Below are positions 40,512 to 53,635 of a DNA stretch of 64,000 bases, piece by piece (within the stretch, counting starts at the first letter, position 1; each line of letters opens with the position of its first letter). The notes beneath the pieces were generated by a model that was not told the origin of the DNA, made no database searches, and saw only the letters and a list, made by a program, of their open reading frames with translations. The stretch comes from Flectonema sp. DT1601 (lineage: Eukaryota > Euglenozoa > Diplonemea > Diplonemida > Diplonemidae), in assembly GCA_964019425.1 (NCBI GenBank), contig OZ025827.1, positions 248,001 through 312,000 on the forward strand, given 5' to 3'. Made by a program: the position numbers and the translations under genes.

Positions 40512-43508
40512 CTATTCAAGAGCTTGGTCTTCAGGATGCATTGGGTTTGGGTTGTCCTCTTCCTCTAACTGAGTCATTCCTTCTTCCTTGGCTCCTCCGA
40601 CATTTAATTTATTACCAGCAACGATACAACCGATAGACAATACTAATAAAACAATAGCTAATATAAGAGCGCCTACAGCGACTGCTGATCCTGGAGCTGG
40701 TTTGAATATTACCTCAGCTTTGGAGGATTCTGACCATTGCGTACTCTGTTTGTGTATTTATGTTATGTTTCTTAATAGGTATCAGAAATAATCAAAAAAA
40801 AAAGAAAAAGACATACGCCTCCCGCAGGAACGTCTACCCCATGGTAAACTCCCATCACTGAAAGCATCGGACCCATACCAGCAAGCTGCAGGGAAGATAA
40901 AACAAGTTGAGAACCGGCAGCTGTTTGTTATTTTTTTGTTTATCTATTCCAAAAAAAGCATACTACCGTTACTAAGTAAAGAAAAAAATAAATAAAATCC
41001 TGCCGACAGAAAATGAAACTGGCTGGTGTCCCAACCTCAAGGAGAAGAGACTAACTAAACCCTCATCAAACCCTCATCAAACCCCATCATTTTCAACACA
41101 TTCACAGATAGGTTAGTGGTTTAAGCGAATGATATATAGAACTGAATTGGATCAGCTATCAACAGGGTTCCCGGAGTTTAGTGCTGGAGGGACGTGCCAG
41201 TTCACCGAATGAATTATGTGAGAATCAGGCGAGGTAAGGCATTCTACAATAACTATTAATGCTCAACAAGGATGGAAGAAGTGTTCGTGTTCACATCAAG
41301 CTTTTCCCTTTCCATCGTGGAAATATTAACCTAAGGGACAAATAACATCTCCATCTTCTGCAAACAACGAAAAGGCGACGGCTTACGAAGAATAACTTCA
41401 TTCAGTACGCTGTTTGTAAGTAAGGCAACAAAACACATACTGAACGTTCTCCTCAAACTAACTGCTGTCTGTGAAGTCGAGAATATCGCAAAGTACATTT
41501 GGAAATTACTGCCGGAGTTTGCTTGGCCTCTGTTAGTATTTTATTGTTTTCTGGGGGAAAAGACTAAGATTTCTGAAAAGTGGAAACAAAAAAAGAAAAC
41601 CATACGCAAAGGATCCACCAGCCCTAGTCATGCCACTCAGGTTGAAAGTGATTGCAGGCTCTGCTAAGTACCAGTTCACTGCACCCGCAGCTGCCTCTCT
41701 AGTTTTGCGGAGATTTGTGAGGCAGTCCATGTTAGATGTTACTGTCGGACAAGTCATTTTCGTGAAATCTTTAAAGCTATCAAAATCAAGACTCATTTGA
41801 TCACCCCAAGTGTAATTCCCAATAGAGAGACTACTAACAGCTGTGTACGCTGTTCTGAATGAACCAGTACCCGTATTGCTCAGAAATACATCTGAACTGA
41901 ACGTTCCGTTTTCAGACATCGTTACAGTTCTAGTCAGATCGTAACCCCATCTAACGGCACCACGAACAAGAGTATCTGAAGTTTTAAATGTACAACTAGT
42001 TGATGTGCAAGAAGTATTCCAGGTCAGCTGGGTTACTATTGGATAAGCAACGCTTGGGTCGTAATTAGATTGTAAGTTTCTTGATCGTGAAAGTTTTCCA
42101 ACTCCAATTTTTAAAAATTCCGCTTGGTTGGTTTCAAACCCGAGAACGCCATTAGTGACCTGAGATGCGGTGTCACACCATTGAGACTGCGCACCACATC
42201 CGAATTCAGCCATAAATCCGAACACTGAATCAGGGTTAGTCGGGTTGTGTTCATCAGGGATTTTAGACACATCAAAATTAAAGCGAAGAATTCCAAATTC
42301 GTCTACCGCCCGAGTGAGGATAGCACCAGAACCAGAAGACCAATCGTATCTGTGGTGTGTCATTTAATTAAATAATTATGATTATAATTTCTTAAACACG
42401 ATTAAACAAAAAATTTAAAGAAAAAAAAAAAAAGAATTTCATACCTACTACTCTTATAAAGAGGTGAAGCTGGACCATAGTAAGAAAGTTCAATAATCTT
42501 ATCTGTTATGATAGCTGGTGAAGATGCAGTTGGCATACAGATCCTTCGAGACTCAGTGATATTCCAAGAAGGCATATCAATTAGAGTAAAATGAGATGCA
42601 ACGCCCCAGGAGTTGGTTGTTTGAATAGCTGAGAACCCACCGTAACAACCTCCAGCTATAAAATCTGATATTGGTTTCACAACATTACCAACGCAACCGG
42701 TTTCTGAACCAACACAGCTTGACAAGATAATACGATTCCCTCCACCGAAATTAGCATTCACATTTAACAATAAAGTCTGTGGACTGCTACAAGGTGGTGT
42801 TCCATAGACTGCATCAACAACACAACTCGTCGGTTCTAATACTAAAGAGAATGACATACTGGAGAGAAGTCCAGTTCTTATTGTTAATGTTTCGAAAGTC
42901 TTTTCCAACAGGGGAATAACATTAGCACTAAACGCCTGATACTCTGAAGTGGATTGTTTCGCAACGTAGACGTCTTGAATTTCTATTGAGGCTTCAAATG
43001 GAGGAAGTTGAGTCTTCAGAGTACTGACCATCGCTTGGAGACTTGCAAGCCCAGTGTTGTGTGCTCCTGGTGTCCATGGCGATCGTGGATTTGGAACATA
43101 TGAAAAATGAATTCCATTATACAACATTTTATACGTCGTGGGTTCAGTTAGCATAATATTTGTTAATTCCGTTTGTAAACTACTCCAATTGTCAGGAGTA
43201 CAGGCAGGAGTTGTGCTATCCCAGGCAAAGTCTCCCCCACCAATCTGAAGAGATACAACGACACCCTGTGCCTTCAGAGTTTCAATCATTGCAACGTCTA
43301 GACACATGCTCGTTGGAGCAACTATCTGACAATTAACTCTTGTGAATCCCTTTACTAAAACATGTGTATACGATTCTGCAAAGTGCATGAGATCGAATGC
43401 TGCACCACATGGGACGCTATTGTCTATTTCATAAACTTTTCTATTACTCAAAGCGAGACCTGACACACTCGACAGCAGTGCACTAAGCCACAGAACAGCT
43501 TGTTTCAT
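40512..43508 (-). CDS. Type I membrane glycoprotein, five exons, possible GH18-like N-terminal half
   Basis: Exons are 42445-43508, 41606-42349, 41441-41529, 40817-40920 and 40512-40745; phases agree throughout and give 744 residues. A signal peptide (MKQAVLWLSALLSSVSGLAL) precedes a large, cysteine-containing, N-glycosylation-rich ectodomain. VVVSLQIGGGDFAWD and nearby strands recall the GH18 chitinase-like barrel, but I see no catalytic DxxDxDxE, so the assignment is weak. The last exon encodes a membrane helix (VAVGALILAIVLLVLSIGCI) and an acidic cytoplasmic tail ending EDNPNPMHPEDQALE. Introns (95, 76, 520 and 71 nt) mostly have GTATG donors and A-rich ends. The small third and fourth exons were found by phase and could be adjusted. 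Confidence 0.75.
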
Positions 43509-43968
43509 ATTGACTGTGATTCTAGCTTTGTGAAAAATAATGTTTTTTAGACTCTTTACAGTTAGTAACGATGTGTTGGCTATGTAGCTTTCCAGGGTGT
43601 TCTGTAAGGTTAAAAAGTTTATAAAAGACAACCTTAAACACAACAGCAGCAATCACATGTCGCCGTCGGTAACAAAACAAACAAACATAACGGGAAATAG
43701 ATAAATCAAAACACGGACGTCACTAAACACAACAAAATAGGCAGTCGGTAAACACATAAAATTAAATGGTACAGATGTTTGATGAGCGCAGAAATGCACA
43801 TCAACGACATGTATAGTAATATTGAACCAGTATGAGACTGCAATAAGAAACAACACCCACTTTTACCACCTCCACCAGGGATGATAGCTCACTTTTTGTA
43901 GTGAGTGCTGCTCACTTCTATCATAGCAGACATACACAAAAACCGTTTGATAACATTAAATTATTTTG

Positions 43969-44004
<36 letters not shown>

Positions 44005-44139
44005 GACAAACATAAAATAAAATAAAAAAGAAACGATAACAACAAATGTTACAATAGATTTACTCAGATTGCATAATAGTTGGCTAGAGGGTTTGTAAAC
44101 GAATCAAGTCAGCAATGAGTAATATATTATAACTTTCTT
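43509..44139. other. Spacer
   Basis: No gene is visible. A T run lies near 43971-43998. An imperfect inverted repeat (GGATGATAGCTCACTTTTTG ... GTGAGTGCTGCTCAC) lies near 43879-43915. Confidence 0.45.
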
Positions 44140-45738
44140 TTAACCAACACCAATAGCTCTCATAATCGCAGCAATGTCAGCAACATGAACAGGATCACCA
44201 CATACTTTACTATAAGTTCCACGACATAGTGACTCTGCCGCTGATAAAACGACATTTAAGTCCTCGTCAGTAGGAAGTTCTAGTAGTGTTTTCATCGTTT
44301 TCGTCTGTTCAGGAGTGAGGTACGTCGGAGTATTCTTGTCAGGAATCGAGGTTGGATCAGCCGGCACACTAGCTAGACTCGTACTGGTAGCAGAACGAGG
44401 GTCATTTGACGGTACTGGTGTACCAAATGATTCATTATTGTTATGAATTGTTTCTCTGTTCGCATCGTAAGTCACTCGATGAACGTGATGTACCATTGCT
44501 GCTGCATGTCTGTAATACCACCTTCTCCATTCCATAGCAAAACCAGCTCTTAATGATGGGTGTAATTGATATAATACGTGAACCATATGCCTGATGCAGA
44601 CTGCTACTTTATTACTGGTTACTTCAAACGGACCAACAGGACTGGCGTTGGGTGTACCAGCATTCATGTTATGGGTTCTCATTACTGAGTAGTTCTGTTT
44701 TAATTATTATTATTATTATTTTATTTTTTCGTACCATTAAACAAAGGTAAAGCAACATACGTTCAACGGTTGGCAGGTCATTATTGTTTGGGTATCAATG
44801 TTTACACAACAAGAAGGAAATCTCGAAAGCTGAACGTCAAAATCGTTAAGTTGATGTGACATTATTACTCCTTGTAAAAACAAATCAGGTGTATAGGTGT
44901 ACTTACCAGCTTTTAAATCAGCCTCACCCTCATCGAAATCAATAGAGCCAGCGCTAGTCGATGCGGTGTCTTCAGCTTCTGGTAATAAGTTAGACAGCTG
45001 CCAAACATCTGGTGATGATGCCAGTAGCAGTGTTCTTATCCAAACATTTATTTGAGATGAACTACTTCCTTTTATTATTGTTCGTTGATGACATCGTAAA
45101 TGAGCTGTTAATACTGCAGCTAAGAATTCCTTATCTTGCTTTGAATTAGGTTCCTTACCAAACAATGTCTGTGCTATGTGCATGTCAGGTCTTAATACCG
45201 AAACCATCCAGACATCGAGATGTTGCAAGAAAGGACGTAGTAAATCTCCAAAACTGTTTACTAATGGTTTTAGTGACATGCTTTTTGAAATAGTTCGTTG
45301 AAGATGTTTTACTAGCCATGTGAGTCTATCATTAGTTGATGGTGATAAGTAAACATATCTATCTACTTTAGATTCAGGTATAACAATATTAAGACAATAC
45401 TGAACGTGTTGATCTTTATTCTTACTGTGGATAAGAGGTGCCTTAAACAACACAGATGTAACTCCAACCTTAAGTTCAGGAAATGATGTAAAACGAATCC
45501 CATCACAGTCGTCACTTGATGACCCAACCGCTGATAAAAGAGCAAATCTACCTAAAAAAGTTTTCACGTCATCGTCTAAGTTAACTTCTTCTCCACATAA
45601 TGCCATCAACATTGTTGGTCCTCTAACAGTATCCCAATGACTTATAAGAACACATATTATTGTTTCGCTTACAATATTTCCAACGTGGCATGTTCTTGTT
45701 CCGCCAAAACCGAGGTCGGTTGGTTGCAAATCTGACAT
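44140..45738 (-). CDS. C9orf72: C9orf72-like DENN-domain protein, two exons
   Basis: Exon 1 is 44761-45738 and exon 2 is 44140-44694, separated by a 66-nt phase-0 intron (GTATGTTG ... AATTAAAACAG). The 510-residue product follows the C9orf72 layout (481 in human): a longin-type start with CVLISHWDTVRGPTML, then YCLNIVIPESKVDRYVYLS, IAQTLFGKE, DLFLQGVIM, FPSCCVNIDTQTIM, and a C-terminal helical part with LYQLHPSLRAGF and LPTDEDLNVVLSAAESL that mirrors the human LRNLKIDLDLTAEGDLNII region. In animals C9orf72 works with SMCR8 and WDR41 in autophagy and lysosomal GTPase control. The acceptor CTGTTTATCAG lies 15 nt upstream. Assignment rests on order of motifs, not on a search. Confidence 0.82.
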
Positions 45739-47329
45739 ATTAATTTTGGCATCCTGATAAACAGTTATTACATAACGTTATGATTAATGCGTTATAACAA
45801 TCCTTGTTGGTACCATATTATGAACAGGTTGCAGACAAGGATTTCCCGCATAACAAAATGAAAATCACAAATAGTAAAGAACAGGGAAAAGACTACACAG
45901 CTGGTTAGTCGATTGCAACGGCATGTAAACTACTCGATACTTAGGCTAAGGTGAAGTTAGGTTTCCCAGACATGCATCTACTAACTAACAAATAAAATAA
46001 ATAATTAACATTACAGGAGACTGAAGCCCCCCCGAATGAGGTACGATAAACAGGTAACAAACAAGAGAAATAGATGACCGACATTAAGTGTCCGTAAGCC
46101 TCCTACATCAGTTTAGCGATATGCGCATCTGCTACTCACTAAGTTTGTAAACTACATCAGTCGCTAAAAAAGAATATGCCAAACCAGATATTTTGGATTC
46201 AGAACTATTGTATACTGCCTGGGATAATGCAGAGTGCTGAAGCTCCACCCCCATGTTTGAATTTTGCATGCGTCGCATCAAAAAAAGAAAATTGACGATG
46301 CGTACTCTTGGGGGTAAAAAAGAAATTGCAAGAAAATCTACCACTTATACACATAACTAAACAGAATTCATAAAAAAAATAAAAAAAAAACGAAAGTTTA
46401 AAAAAATTCCCTACTGTTTTCTATGTTCGCACATACCTCCTTGCAATTATCAATTATCAAAGAGTTTAGTTGAGAAAGTTTCAATCATAAGATCTGGATC
46501 ACACTCTTACACAGGAATAGCATAGCTTGCTTTATTCCTACTGAGCAATGAACTTTTTCAAAAGATTTTTTTAAAATTATTTCACAAGAGAAAGACTGCT
46601 GTAGTGACCAGACCTGTAGTCAACCACAAACACTAATACGGGTTATCTTATAAATGGCTGGAGTAGATAAAGAAAGCCTAATACATTAATCAGTGATACA
46701 GCAAACTAGGCAGCAGCAACGTATAAAACGGGGGTATGAGCATTTCTACAGCGGTGAAGGAAAATAATAATATAAAAAAAAAAAAATTAAAAAAAAAAAG
46801 AGATATCCTTCCCATCCTTGAAGAACAAGAGTATTGGATTGCAGAGATGACTACTTTAATAAAAAAGAAACGGTTGAAACAAAATTTTGTTAACATAAAA
46901 AATAGAATCTGTCTAGCAATGGTCTGCACACGTATATATCTCAGACTCGTCTCGAATTTGTGCATGGAAAAAGAAAATAATAGAAACAAGAAGGTAACTC
47001 ATCGCGTCTGCAGAGCAGGTGCGAATACTGTGTTATATGAGTATCATAACCCAGCAGATCGTGTGTGGGAATATTTGTCCACGAACTGGGCGATTCCTCC
47101 TTTGGCAACAGTCAGAGCTCATCAGGTCACGTTTGGGGAAAGGGAAGAAAGTTTTACACTCCCTGCAAGTTTGCGAAGCAGTTACAATGTTTAAAATATT
47201 GAATTAGTCTATTCGTATCACTTTCATCAAGGCAGTTTCTGACTTTATTTTGTCAATGAGCTTCTCAGAGAACTGTCACGATGTAAATTCAAACTTCAGT
47301 AAACTAATCAAATCACAAGAAGTGGTACC
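45739..47329. other. 1.6-kb spacer
   Basis: I see no supportable gene. A plus-strand open frame at 46736-47194 begins with poly-lysine from A runs and has no family signature. The right part is probably the copine 3' UTR. Confidence 0.5.
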
Positions 47330-50300
47330 TTAAATTTCAAGAGGAGTACCCGGCAAATGATAAGACTGTGAGAGAGGATGTCCTCTACCAGATCCTGAGA
47401 TTTGTCGAACAGGAGGGGTATGAGATTTCGAAACAGGCCGCGTATTAATTGCAGTTGCTATCGCTGGTCCATAAGGATTAACTGTACCTGTTGGAGGTCG
47501 CGAAGCGTATGATGTCGTAGGAGGTAATGATCTACGATTTTTACCTGAGTTGATGTTATCAAACGTAGTGTAGTCACCAGCAGCATGAAGGAGTTCTTCC
47601 AAAAGTCTATTTGCATCTCCTTTTCCAGAATTCAAATTAATTCGATCATTCTTCTCTGGAAAGCTCGTGTTGTCGAGGGTTTGCTTACTTAACGGAATCA
47701 GGGAGGGTGATGGTTCTTTGCCTTTTTCAAACGCTGCTGAGCCCATCGCTGCAAGCAGCGGGCCATTTTCACTCGTTACGTCGTTATCACTAAATGTCAT
47801 TGTAGTGTCAGGATCGATTGCTTCTTGTGCAAAAAGATCATTCCTTGATACCTCTTTGAACAAGTCGACCTCCTCGACTGGAGGTGTCAATTCCTTAGCA
47901 GCAGTAGTGTCACCTGGATTGCTTACCTCTCGTTCCCCATGAGCCATAGTCTCGATGTTAAAGTCAGACATTTTAACCCAACTTAAGAAATGTCTGGGAA
48001 CCTCCGCAAGAGCACCCCTAGCAAAATCATTAGCTGACAAGTTCTTGTAGGAATCGAATGCAATAAAGTTAACAACATCTCTCTCTAACATCTTACCTGT
48101 TATTACAGAACGAAGCTTTGATTCGTCCAGTTGGTTCATCTTATCGAAGGTTTCTATTCCCATGGCTTCGACATTTCCAATACCTGTTATTTATTAAGGT
48201 TTTAATTAACTATCTCAATACTTAATTAGAAAGGAATTAATTATTCTTGTTTTAACCAATAGAGTCTCACACCGCTCGAGGAAAGATGGATTTCACTTCA
48301 CAAGAAATCATCCTGCTGGTCGGTGCTTCACAGAAAAGAAAGCCCCCAGGAAATACTTCACACGTAATCCTCCAAAAGTCTCACACCGCTCGAGGAAAGA
48401 TGGATTTCACTTCACAAGAAATCATCCTGCTGGTCGGTGCTTCACAAAAAAGAAAGCCCCCAGGAGATACTTCACACGTAATCCTCCAAAAGTCTCACAC
48501 CGCTCGAGGAAAGATGGATTTCACTTCACAAGAAATCATCCTGCTGGTCGGTGCTTCACAAAAAAGAAAGCCCCCAGGAAATACTTCACACGTAATCCTC
48601 CAAAAGTCTCACACCGCTCGAGGAAAGATGGATTTCACTTCACAAGAAATCATCCTGCTGGTCGGTGCTTCACAAAAAAGAAAGCCCCCAGGAAATACTT
48701 CACACGTAATCCTCCAAAAGTCTCACACCGCTCGAGGAAAGATGGATTTCACTTCACAAGAAATCATCCTGCTGGTCGGTGCTTCACAGAAAAGAAAGCC
48801 CCCAGGAGATACTTCACACGTAATCCTCCAAAAGTCTCACACCGCTCGAGGAAAGATGGATTTCACTTCACAAGAAATCATCCTGCTGGTCGGTGCTTCA
48901 CAAAAAAGAAAGCCCCCAGGAAATACTTCACACGTAATCCTCCAAAAGTCTCACACCGCTCGAGGAAAGATGGATTTCACTTCACAAGAAATCATCCTGC
49001 TGGTCGGTGCTTCACAAAAAAGAAAGCCCCCAGGAAATACTTCACACGTAATCCTCCAAAAGTCTCACACCGCTCGAGGAAAGATGGATTTCACTTCACA
49101 AGAAATCATCCTGCTGGTCGGTGCTTCACAGAAAAGAAAGCCCCCAGGAGATACTTCACACGTAATCCTCCAAAAGTCTCACACCGCTCGAGGAAAGATG
49201 GATTTCACTTCACAAGAAATCATCCTGCTGGTCGGTGCTTCACAAAAAAGAAAGCCCCCAGGAAATACTTCACACGTAATCCTCCAAAAGTCTCACACCG
49301 CTCGAGGAAAGATGGATTTCACTTCACAAGAAATCATCCTGCTGGTCGGTGCTTCACAGAAAAGAAAGCCCCCAGGAGATACTTCACACGTAATCCTCCA
49401 AAAGTCTCACACCGCTCGAGGAAAGATGGATTTCACTTCACAAGAAATCATCCTGCTGGTCGGTGCTTCACAAAAAAGAAAGCCCCCAGGAAATACTTCA
49501 CACGTAATCCTCCAAAAGTCTCACACCGCTCGAGGAAAGATGGATTTCACTTCACAAGAAATCATCCTGCTGGTCGGTGCTTCACAAAAAAGAAAGCCCC
49601 CAGGAAATACTTCACACGTAATCCTCCAAAAGTCTCACACCGCTCGAGGAAAGATGGATTTCACTTCACAAGAAATCATCCTGCTGGTCGGTGCTTCACA
49701 GAAAAGAAAGCCCCCAGGAGATACTTCACACGTAATCCTCCAAAAGTCTCACACCGCTCGAGGAAAGATGGATTTCACTTCACAAGAAATCATCCTGCTG
49801 GTCGGTGCTTCACAAAAAAGAAAGCCCCCAGGAAATACTTCACACGTAATCCTCCAAAAGTCTCACACCGCTCGAGGAAAGATGGATTTCACTTCACAAG
49901 AAATCATCCTGCTGGTCGGTGCTTCACAGAAAAGAAAGCCCCCAGGAGATACTTCACACGTAATCCTCCAAAAGTCTCACACCGCTCGAGGAAAGATGGA
50001 TTTCACTTCACAAGAAATCATCCTGCTGGTCGGTGCTTCACAAAAAAGAAAGCCCCCAGGAAATACTTCACACGTAATCCTCCAAAAGTCTCACACCGCT
50101 CGAGGAAAGATGGATTTCACTTCACAAGAAATCATCCTGCTGGTCGGTGCTTCACAAAAAAGAAAGCCCCCAGGAAATACTTCACACGTAATCCTCCAAA
50201 AGTCTCACACCGCTCGAGGAAAGATGGATTTCACTTCACAAGAAATCATCCTGCTGGTCGGTGCTTCACAGAAAAGAAAGCCCCCAGGAGATACTTCACA

Positions 50301-52850
50301 CGTAATCCTCCAAAAGTCTCACACCGCTCGAGGAAAGATGGATTTCACTTCACAAGAAATCATCCTGCTGGTCGGTGCTTCACAAAAAAGAAAGCCCCCA
50401 GGAAATACTTCACACGTAATCCTCCAAAAGTCTCACACCGCTCGAGGAAAGATGGATTTCACTTCACAAGAAATCATCCTGCTGGTCGGTGCTTCACAAA
50501 AAAGAAAGCCCCCAGGAAATACTTCACACGTAATCCTCCAAAAGTCTCACACCGCTCGAGGAAAGATGGATTTCACTTCACAAGAAATCATCCTGCTGGT
50601 CGGTGCTTCACAAAAAAGAAAGCCCCCAGGAAATACTTCACACGTAATCCTCCAAAAGTCTCACACCGCTCGAGGAAAGATGGATTTCACTTCACAAGAA
50701 ATCATCCTGCTGGTCGGTGCTTCACAAAAAAGAAAGCCCCCAGGAAATACTTCACACGTAATCTTCCAAAAGTCTCACACCGCTCGAGGAAAGATGGATT
50801 TCACTTCACAAGAAATCATCCTGCTGGTCGGTGCTTCACAAAAAAGAAAGCCCCCAGGAAATACTTCACACGTAATCCTCCAAAAGTCTCACACCGCTTG
50901 AGGAAAGATGGATTTCACTTCACAAGAAATCATCCTGCTGGTCGGTGCTTCACAAAAAAGAAAGCCCCCAGGAGATACTTCACACGTAATCCTCCAAAAG
51001 TCTCACACCGCTCGAGGAAAGATGGATTTCACTTCACAAGAAATCATCCTGCTGGTCGGTGCTTCACAGAAAAGAAAGCCCCCAGGAGATACTTCACACG
51101 TAATCTTCCAAAAGTCTCACACCGCTCGAGGAAAGATAGATTTCACTTCACAAGAAATCATCCTGCTGGTCGGTGCTTCACCAAGTAAAAATATGAAGCT
51201 TCTCGATGATAAAAATAACAAACATACCAACAATAAGAATAGACATCGGTAAGGAAGAAGCATCAACTAGGGCATCAATTGTTTCAGTCATGTCCTCAAT
51301 CTGACCATCAGTTATGATTACTAAAAGTTGATATGATGCTGCAGGTCCAGCGCTGCTTTCATCATCATCACATTGTTCTTGCATAACTTCTCTAATGACC
51401 GGTCCCATGTGAGTTGGTTCCTTCATTTGGATAACTTGAAGAGCATCCAAATAAGTTTTAATAATATTATCAGCTCCTTGAATCTCAACAGTGTCTTTAT
51501 CAAGTGATAGTGGGAAGCAGTGGTTGATCTTTCCGTCTGACTTACTAAGTGCCGCTCCAAAACCGTATACGGGGAACATCTGATCTTTGTCATACCTGGT
51601 GTTGTGATTTCTTAATTTGCATTTTGAGTATAAAATGACTTAAAAGATAGAAATGAATACGGCTGCATACCTGCCAACTACTTTACAGACTGCTCTAATA
51701 GCTTTCATGTAGTCATTCGGTCTCTTCTTTGGATCAACGGGGTCTACCACATGAAGTGGTTCAGATCTCTTGTTGTTACTGAGAGACATATCAATTGCTA
51801 AGGTGCAATTTATTTCAAAACCTCTTTTAACGTAATCTAAGAAGCCGTAAGGTGCTGTACGACGACAGTTAGTGATCCGGATTACTCCTGTTTTATTGTT
51901 ATTTACGTATGTTAGAAGTCGTTAATTTTGCCTTCTCTCTGAAACCAAAAAAGAAACAAACCTGAATTATTATAGTTTGGCTTACCGACTTTATTTTCAT
52001 TGAGAAGAATGTATCCTTTAAAAACTCCACTAAGAAGGGTGCAAACTTTTGTTTTCATGCTGCCGATGTATCGATGCTTGCCTGAAGGGTCGTACGAATG
52101 GACCTGAAACTGTAAAGTCATATCGTCGTTGTTACAAGACAGTCTGTATGACTTGACTTGGAGATGATTCCAAACCGGGGAAGTTGTAGACCTACACACG
52201 TTAGTCTTAGCAACAGGAATCATACGATTTCTCTGAACCCTCGAAACAGTCACAAAGGGATGTGGATTTGTCCTTCCATATCGAGGAAGGTCCTCCGCAG
52301 ATATTTCCATTTCAATTTCTTCTTGAACATTACTAACTCTCATTGCTGTCAGTAATAAGAAACCACTTTTCCGACTCGACTCCTTCGGATGTGAAAGTGG
52401 TGTGCTCACTGGTTGGGGTGACGCTTCAATCAACTTCGTCAGCTCGATTGACATCTTCCCTAACAGTTGTTGATTTTCATCTTTCACACCTGGATCAGAT
52501 TCATGATAAACAGTAAAGAATAAAACATGATCTTCACTGGTACTGTAGTTATCCATTATCGCAGTTATGAAGTTCGGATTTAAATTATTTTGAACTGTTT
52601 CTGTTCTTCCTAATAATTGAAGACCGTCTCCATTTTCAGTATGGCACAATACGAACGGATCAGACTTACTAAACTTGTCTTTATCAGGTAAGTCAACACA
52701 CTCCACTGTTATTTCTACGGGGTATCCTTCTCCTTTAGCGTCTTGGAGAAGTTCTTCTACAGCTAATCGTTCGTTAACTTCTTCTCCAATTTGTACATCG
52801 TCTTCGTTAATTCCGAACAGCCCAGCACATGCACCTAACACAGCCCCCAT
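47330..52850 (-). CDS. Copine, four exons, with a giant satellite-filled third intron
   Basis: Exons are 51962-52850, 51671-51887, 51228-51595 and 47330-48183 (775 residues); introns are 74, 75 and 3044 nt. Two C2 domains (about 45-170 and 185-300) contain calcium-site-like DLPDKDKFSKSDPF. A vWA-like copine domain follows (about 315-545): FEINCTLAIDMSLSNN, NDYMKAIRAV, MFPVYGFGAAL, QLLVIITDGQ, LIVGIGNVEAMGIETF and LAEVPRHFLSW fit the family in order. A Ser/Pro-rich tail of about 225 residues is extra. Copines bind membranes in response to calcium. Exon joins are confirmed by conserved copine segments crossing each junction, above all LIVG/IGN across the long intron. CCCTACACACAG lies about 30 nt upstream. 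Confidence 0.95.
48263..51181. repeat. 114-bp tandem array (about 25.6 copies) inside copine intron 3
   Basis: Units of exactly 114 bp repeat from about 48263 to 51181, nearly filling the 48184-51227 intron. Because 114 is a multiple of three, the plus strand shows an 871-codon open frame (48286-50901) made of a 38-residue repeat; this is a by-product. An A/G variant (Asn or Asp codon) and a CAG/CAA variant alternate, and units 4-18 show a five-unit higher-order pattern (N D N N D) repeated three times. Copies are almost identical. Confidence 0.97.
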
Positions 52851-53635
52851 TATGACATATCGTTATAAAGAACCTGTGTGTAGGGTGATAATTGTTGATT
52901 TTTTATTTTATTTTTTTTATTCCAGCAATAATAAAAAAAAAGAAAAAAATCGATGTTACGGTGTCTAATCATACACACAAAAATGAATATAAAAAACAAG
53001 AATACGTTTCTTAAAGTGAATAGTGAAAAGAAACCATTTTTTTATAAAAAAAAATAAAAAAAAAACCATAAAAAAAATTTAAATCTGAAATAAAGCTGCA
53101 AACTAAGGGTGTACGAGGCAACTAAGGGTGTACGAGGCAACTCAGTGGCAGCAGACCCGCTCCCCTGTCGCTGCGACTCCTTAGGCCTGTTTCAGCTGAG
53201 GATAGATAAAAAGTAGAATTGCATTACATTACATATATCGTAAGTAGACCTAATTCTGTTTGTATTGTAGTAGTATTGTTTATAGAGCATCCCGGACACA
53301 GCATGCTACAGAGATAATCAATAATTAGCTGAAACTATTCAGATGAAGCCTTATATATTTTTTGTTGATCGCAGACAGTAATACTGACGGAAATAAAAAA
53401 TATTTTGATCATAATAAATAAAATGGCTCTTAATCTGAAAAGCTTCTTCTCCGACTTTGTCGGTGTCAAAAAAAAAAAAAAAAAAAACACAACAAGAACG
53501 AATTTTCCTGAACAAATTTTTTTGATGAAAGTTTTCTAACAAAAGTAATCTAAGAAAGGAAAAAAAAGGGACATTAGGGAAAAAAAAAAAAAAAAAGAAA
53601 TTGTCACATCTAAGAAGGAAAAGAGTATAATTACG
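52851..53635. other. Spacer with foldback repeat copy 2
   Basis: No gene is visible. A 19-bp sequence, AACTAAGGGTGTACGAGGC, is repeated twice in tandem near 53101-53139, followed by a GC-richer stretch up to 53200. The foldback repeat at 53335-53464 is annotated separately. Confidence 0.5.
53335..53464. repeat. Foldback repeat, copy 2 (candidate structured RNA)
   Basis: This matches 11650-11772 in motif order: CTATTCAGAT, AGCCTTATA, CGCAGACAG, GGCT, AATCTGAAAAG and GCTTCTTCT. Its right end forms a perfect CCGAC-TTT-GTCGG hairpin (53451-53463). The long stem is kept with one mismatch although the loop sequence differs. A long A run follows. Confidence 0.65.

Noticed and set aside
46736-47194. 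Plus-strand frame of 152 codons
   Set aside because: It starts in poly-lysine from A runs, has no domain, no acceptor, and would be the only plus-strand gene.
48286-50901. An 871-codon plus-strand open frame of 38-residue repeats
   Set aside because: It is the by-product of a 114-bp satellite whose length is a multiple of three. The array lies within a copine intron on the other strand, and the peptide has no family features.
48263-51181. CRISPR-like regular repeat
   Set aside because: Units are contiguous with no unique spacers, and the host is a eukaryote.
53300-53330. U6 snRNA suggested by ACAGAGA
   Set aside because: Only this heptamer matches; the rest of the U6 core (AGCATGGCCCCTGCG) is absent.
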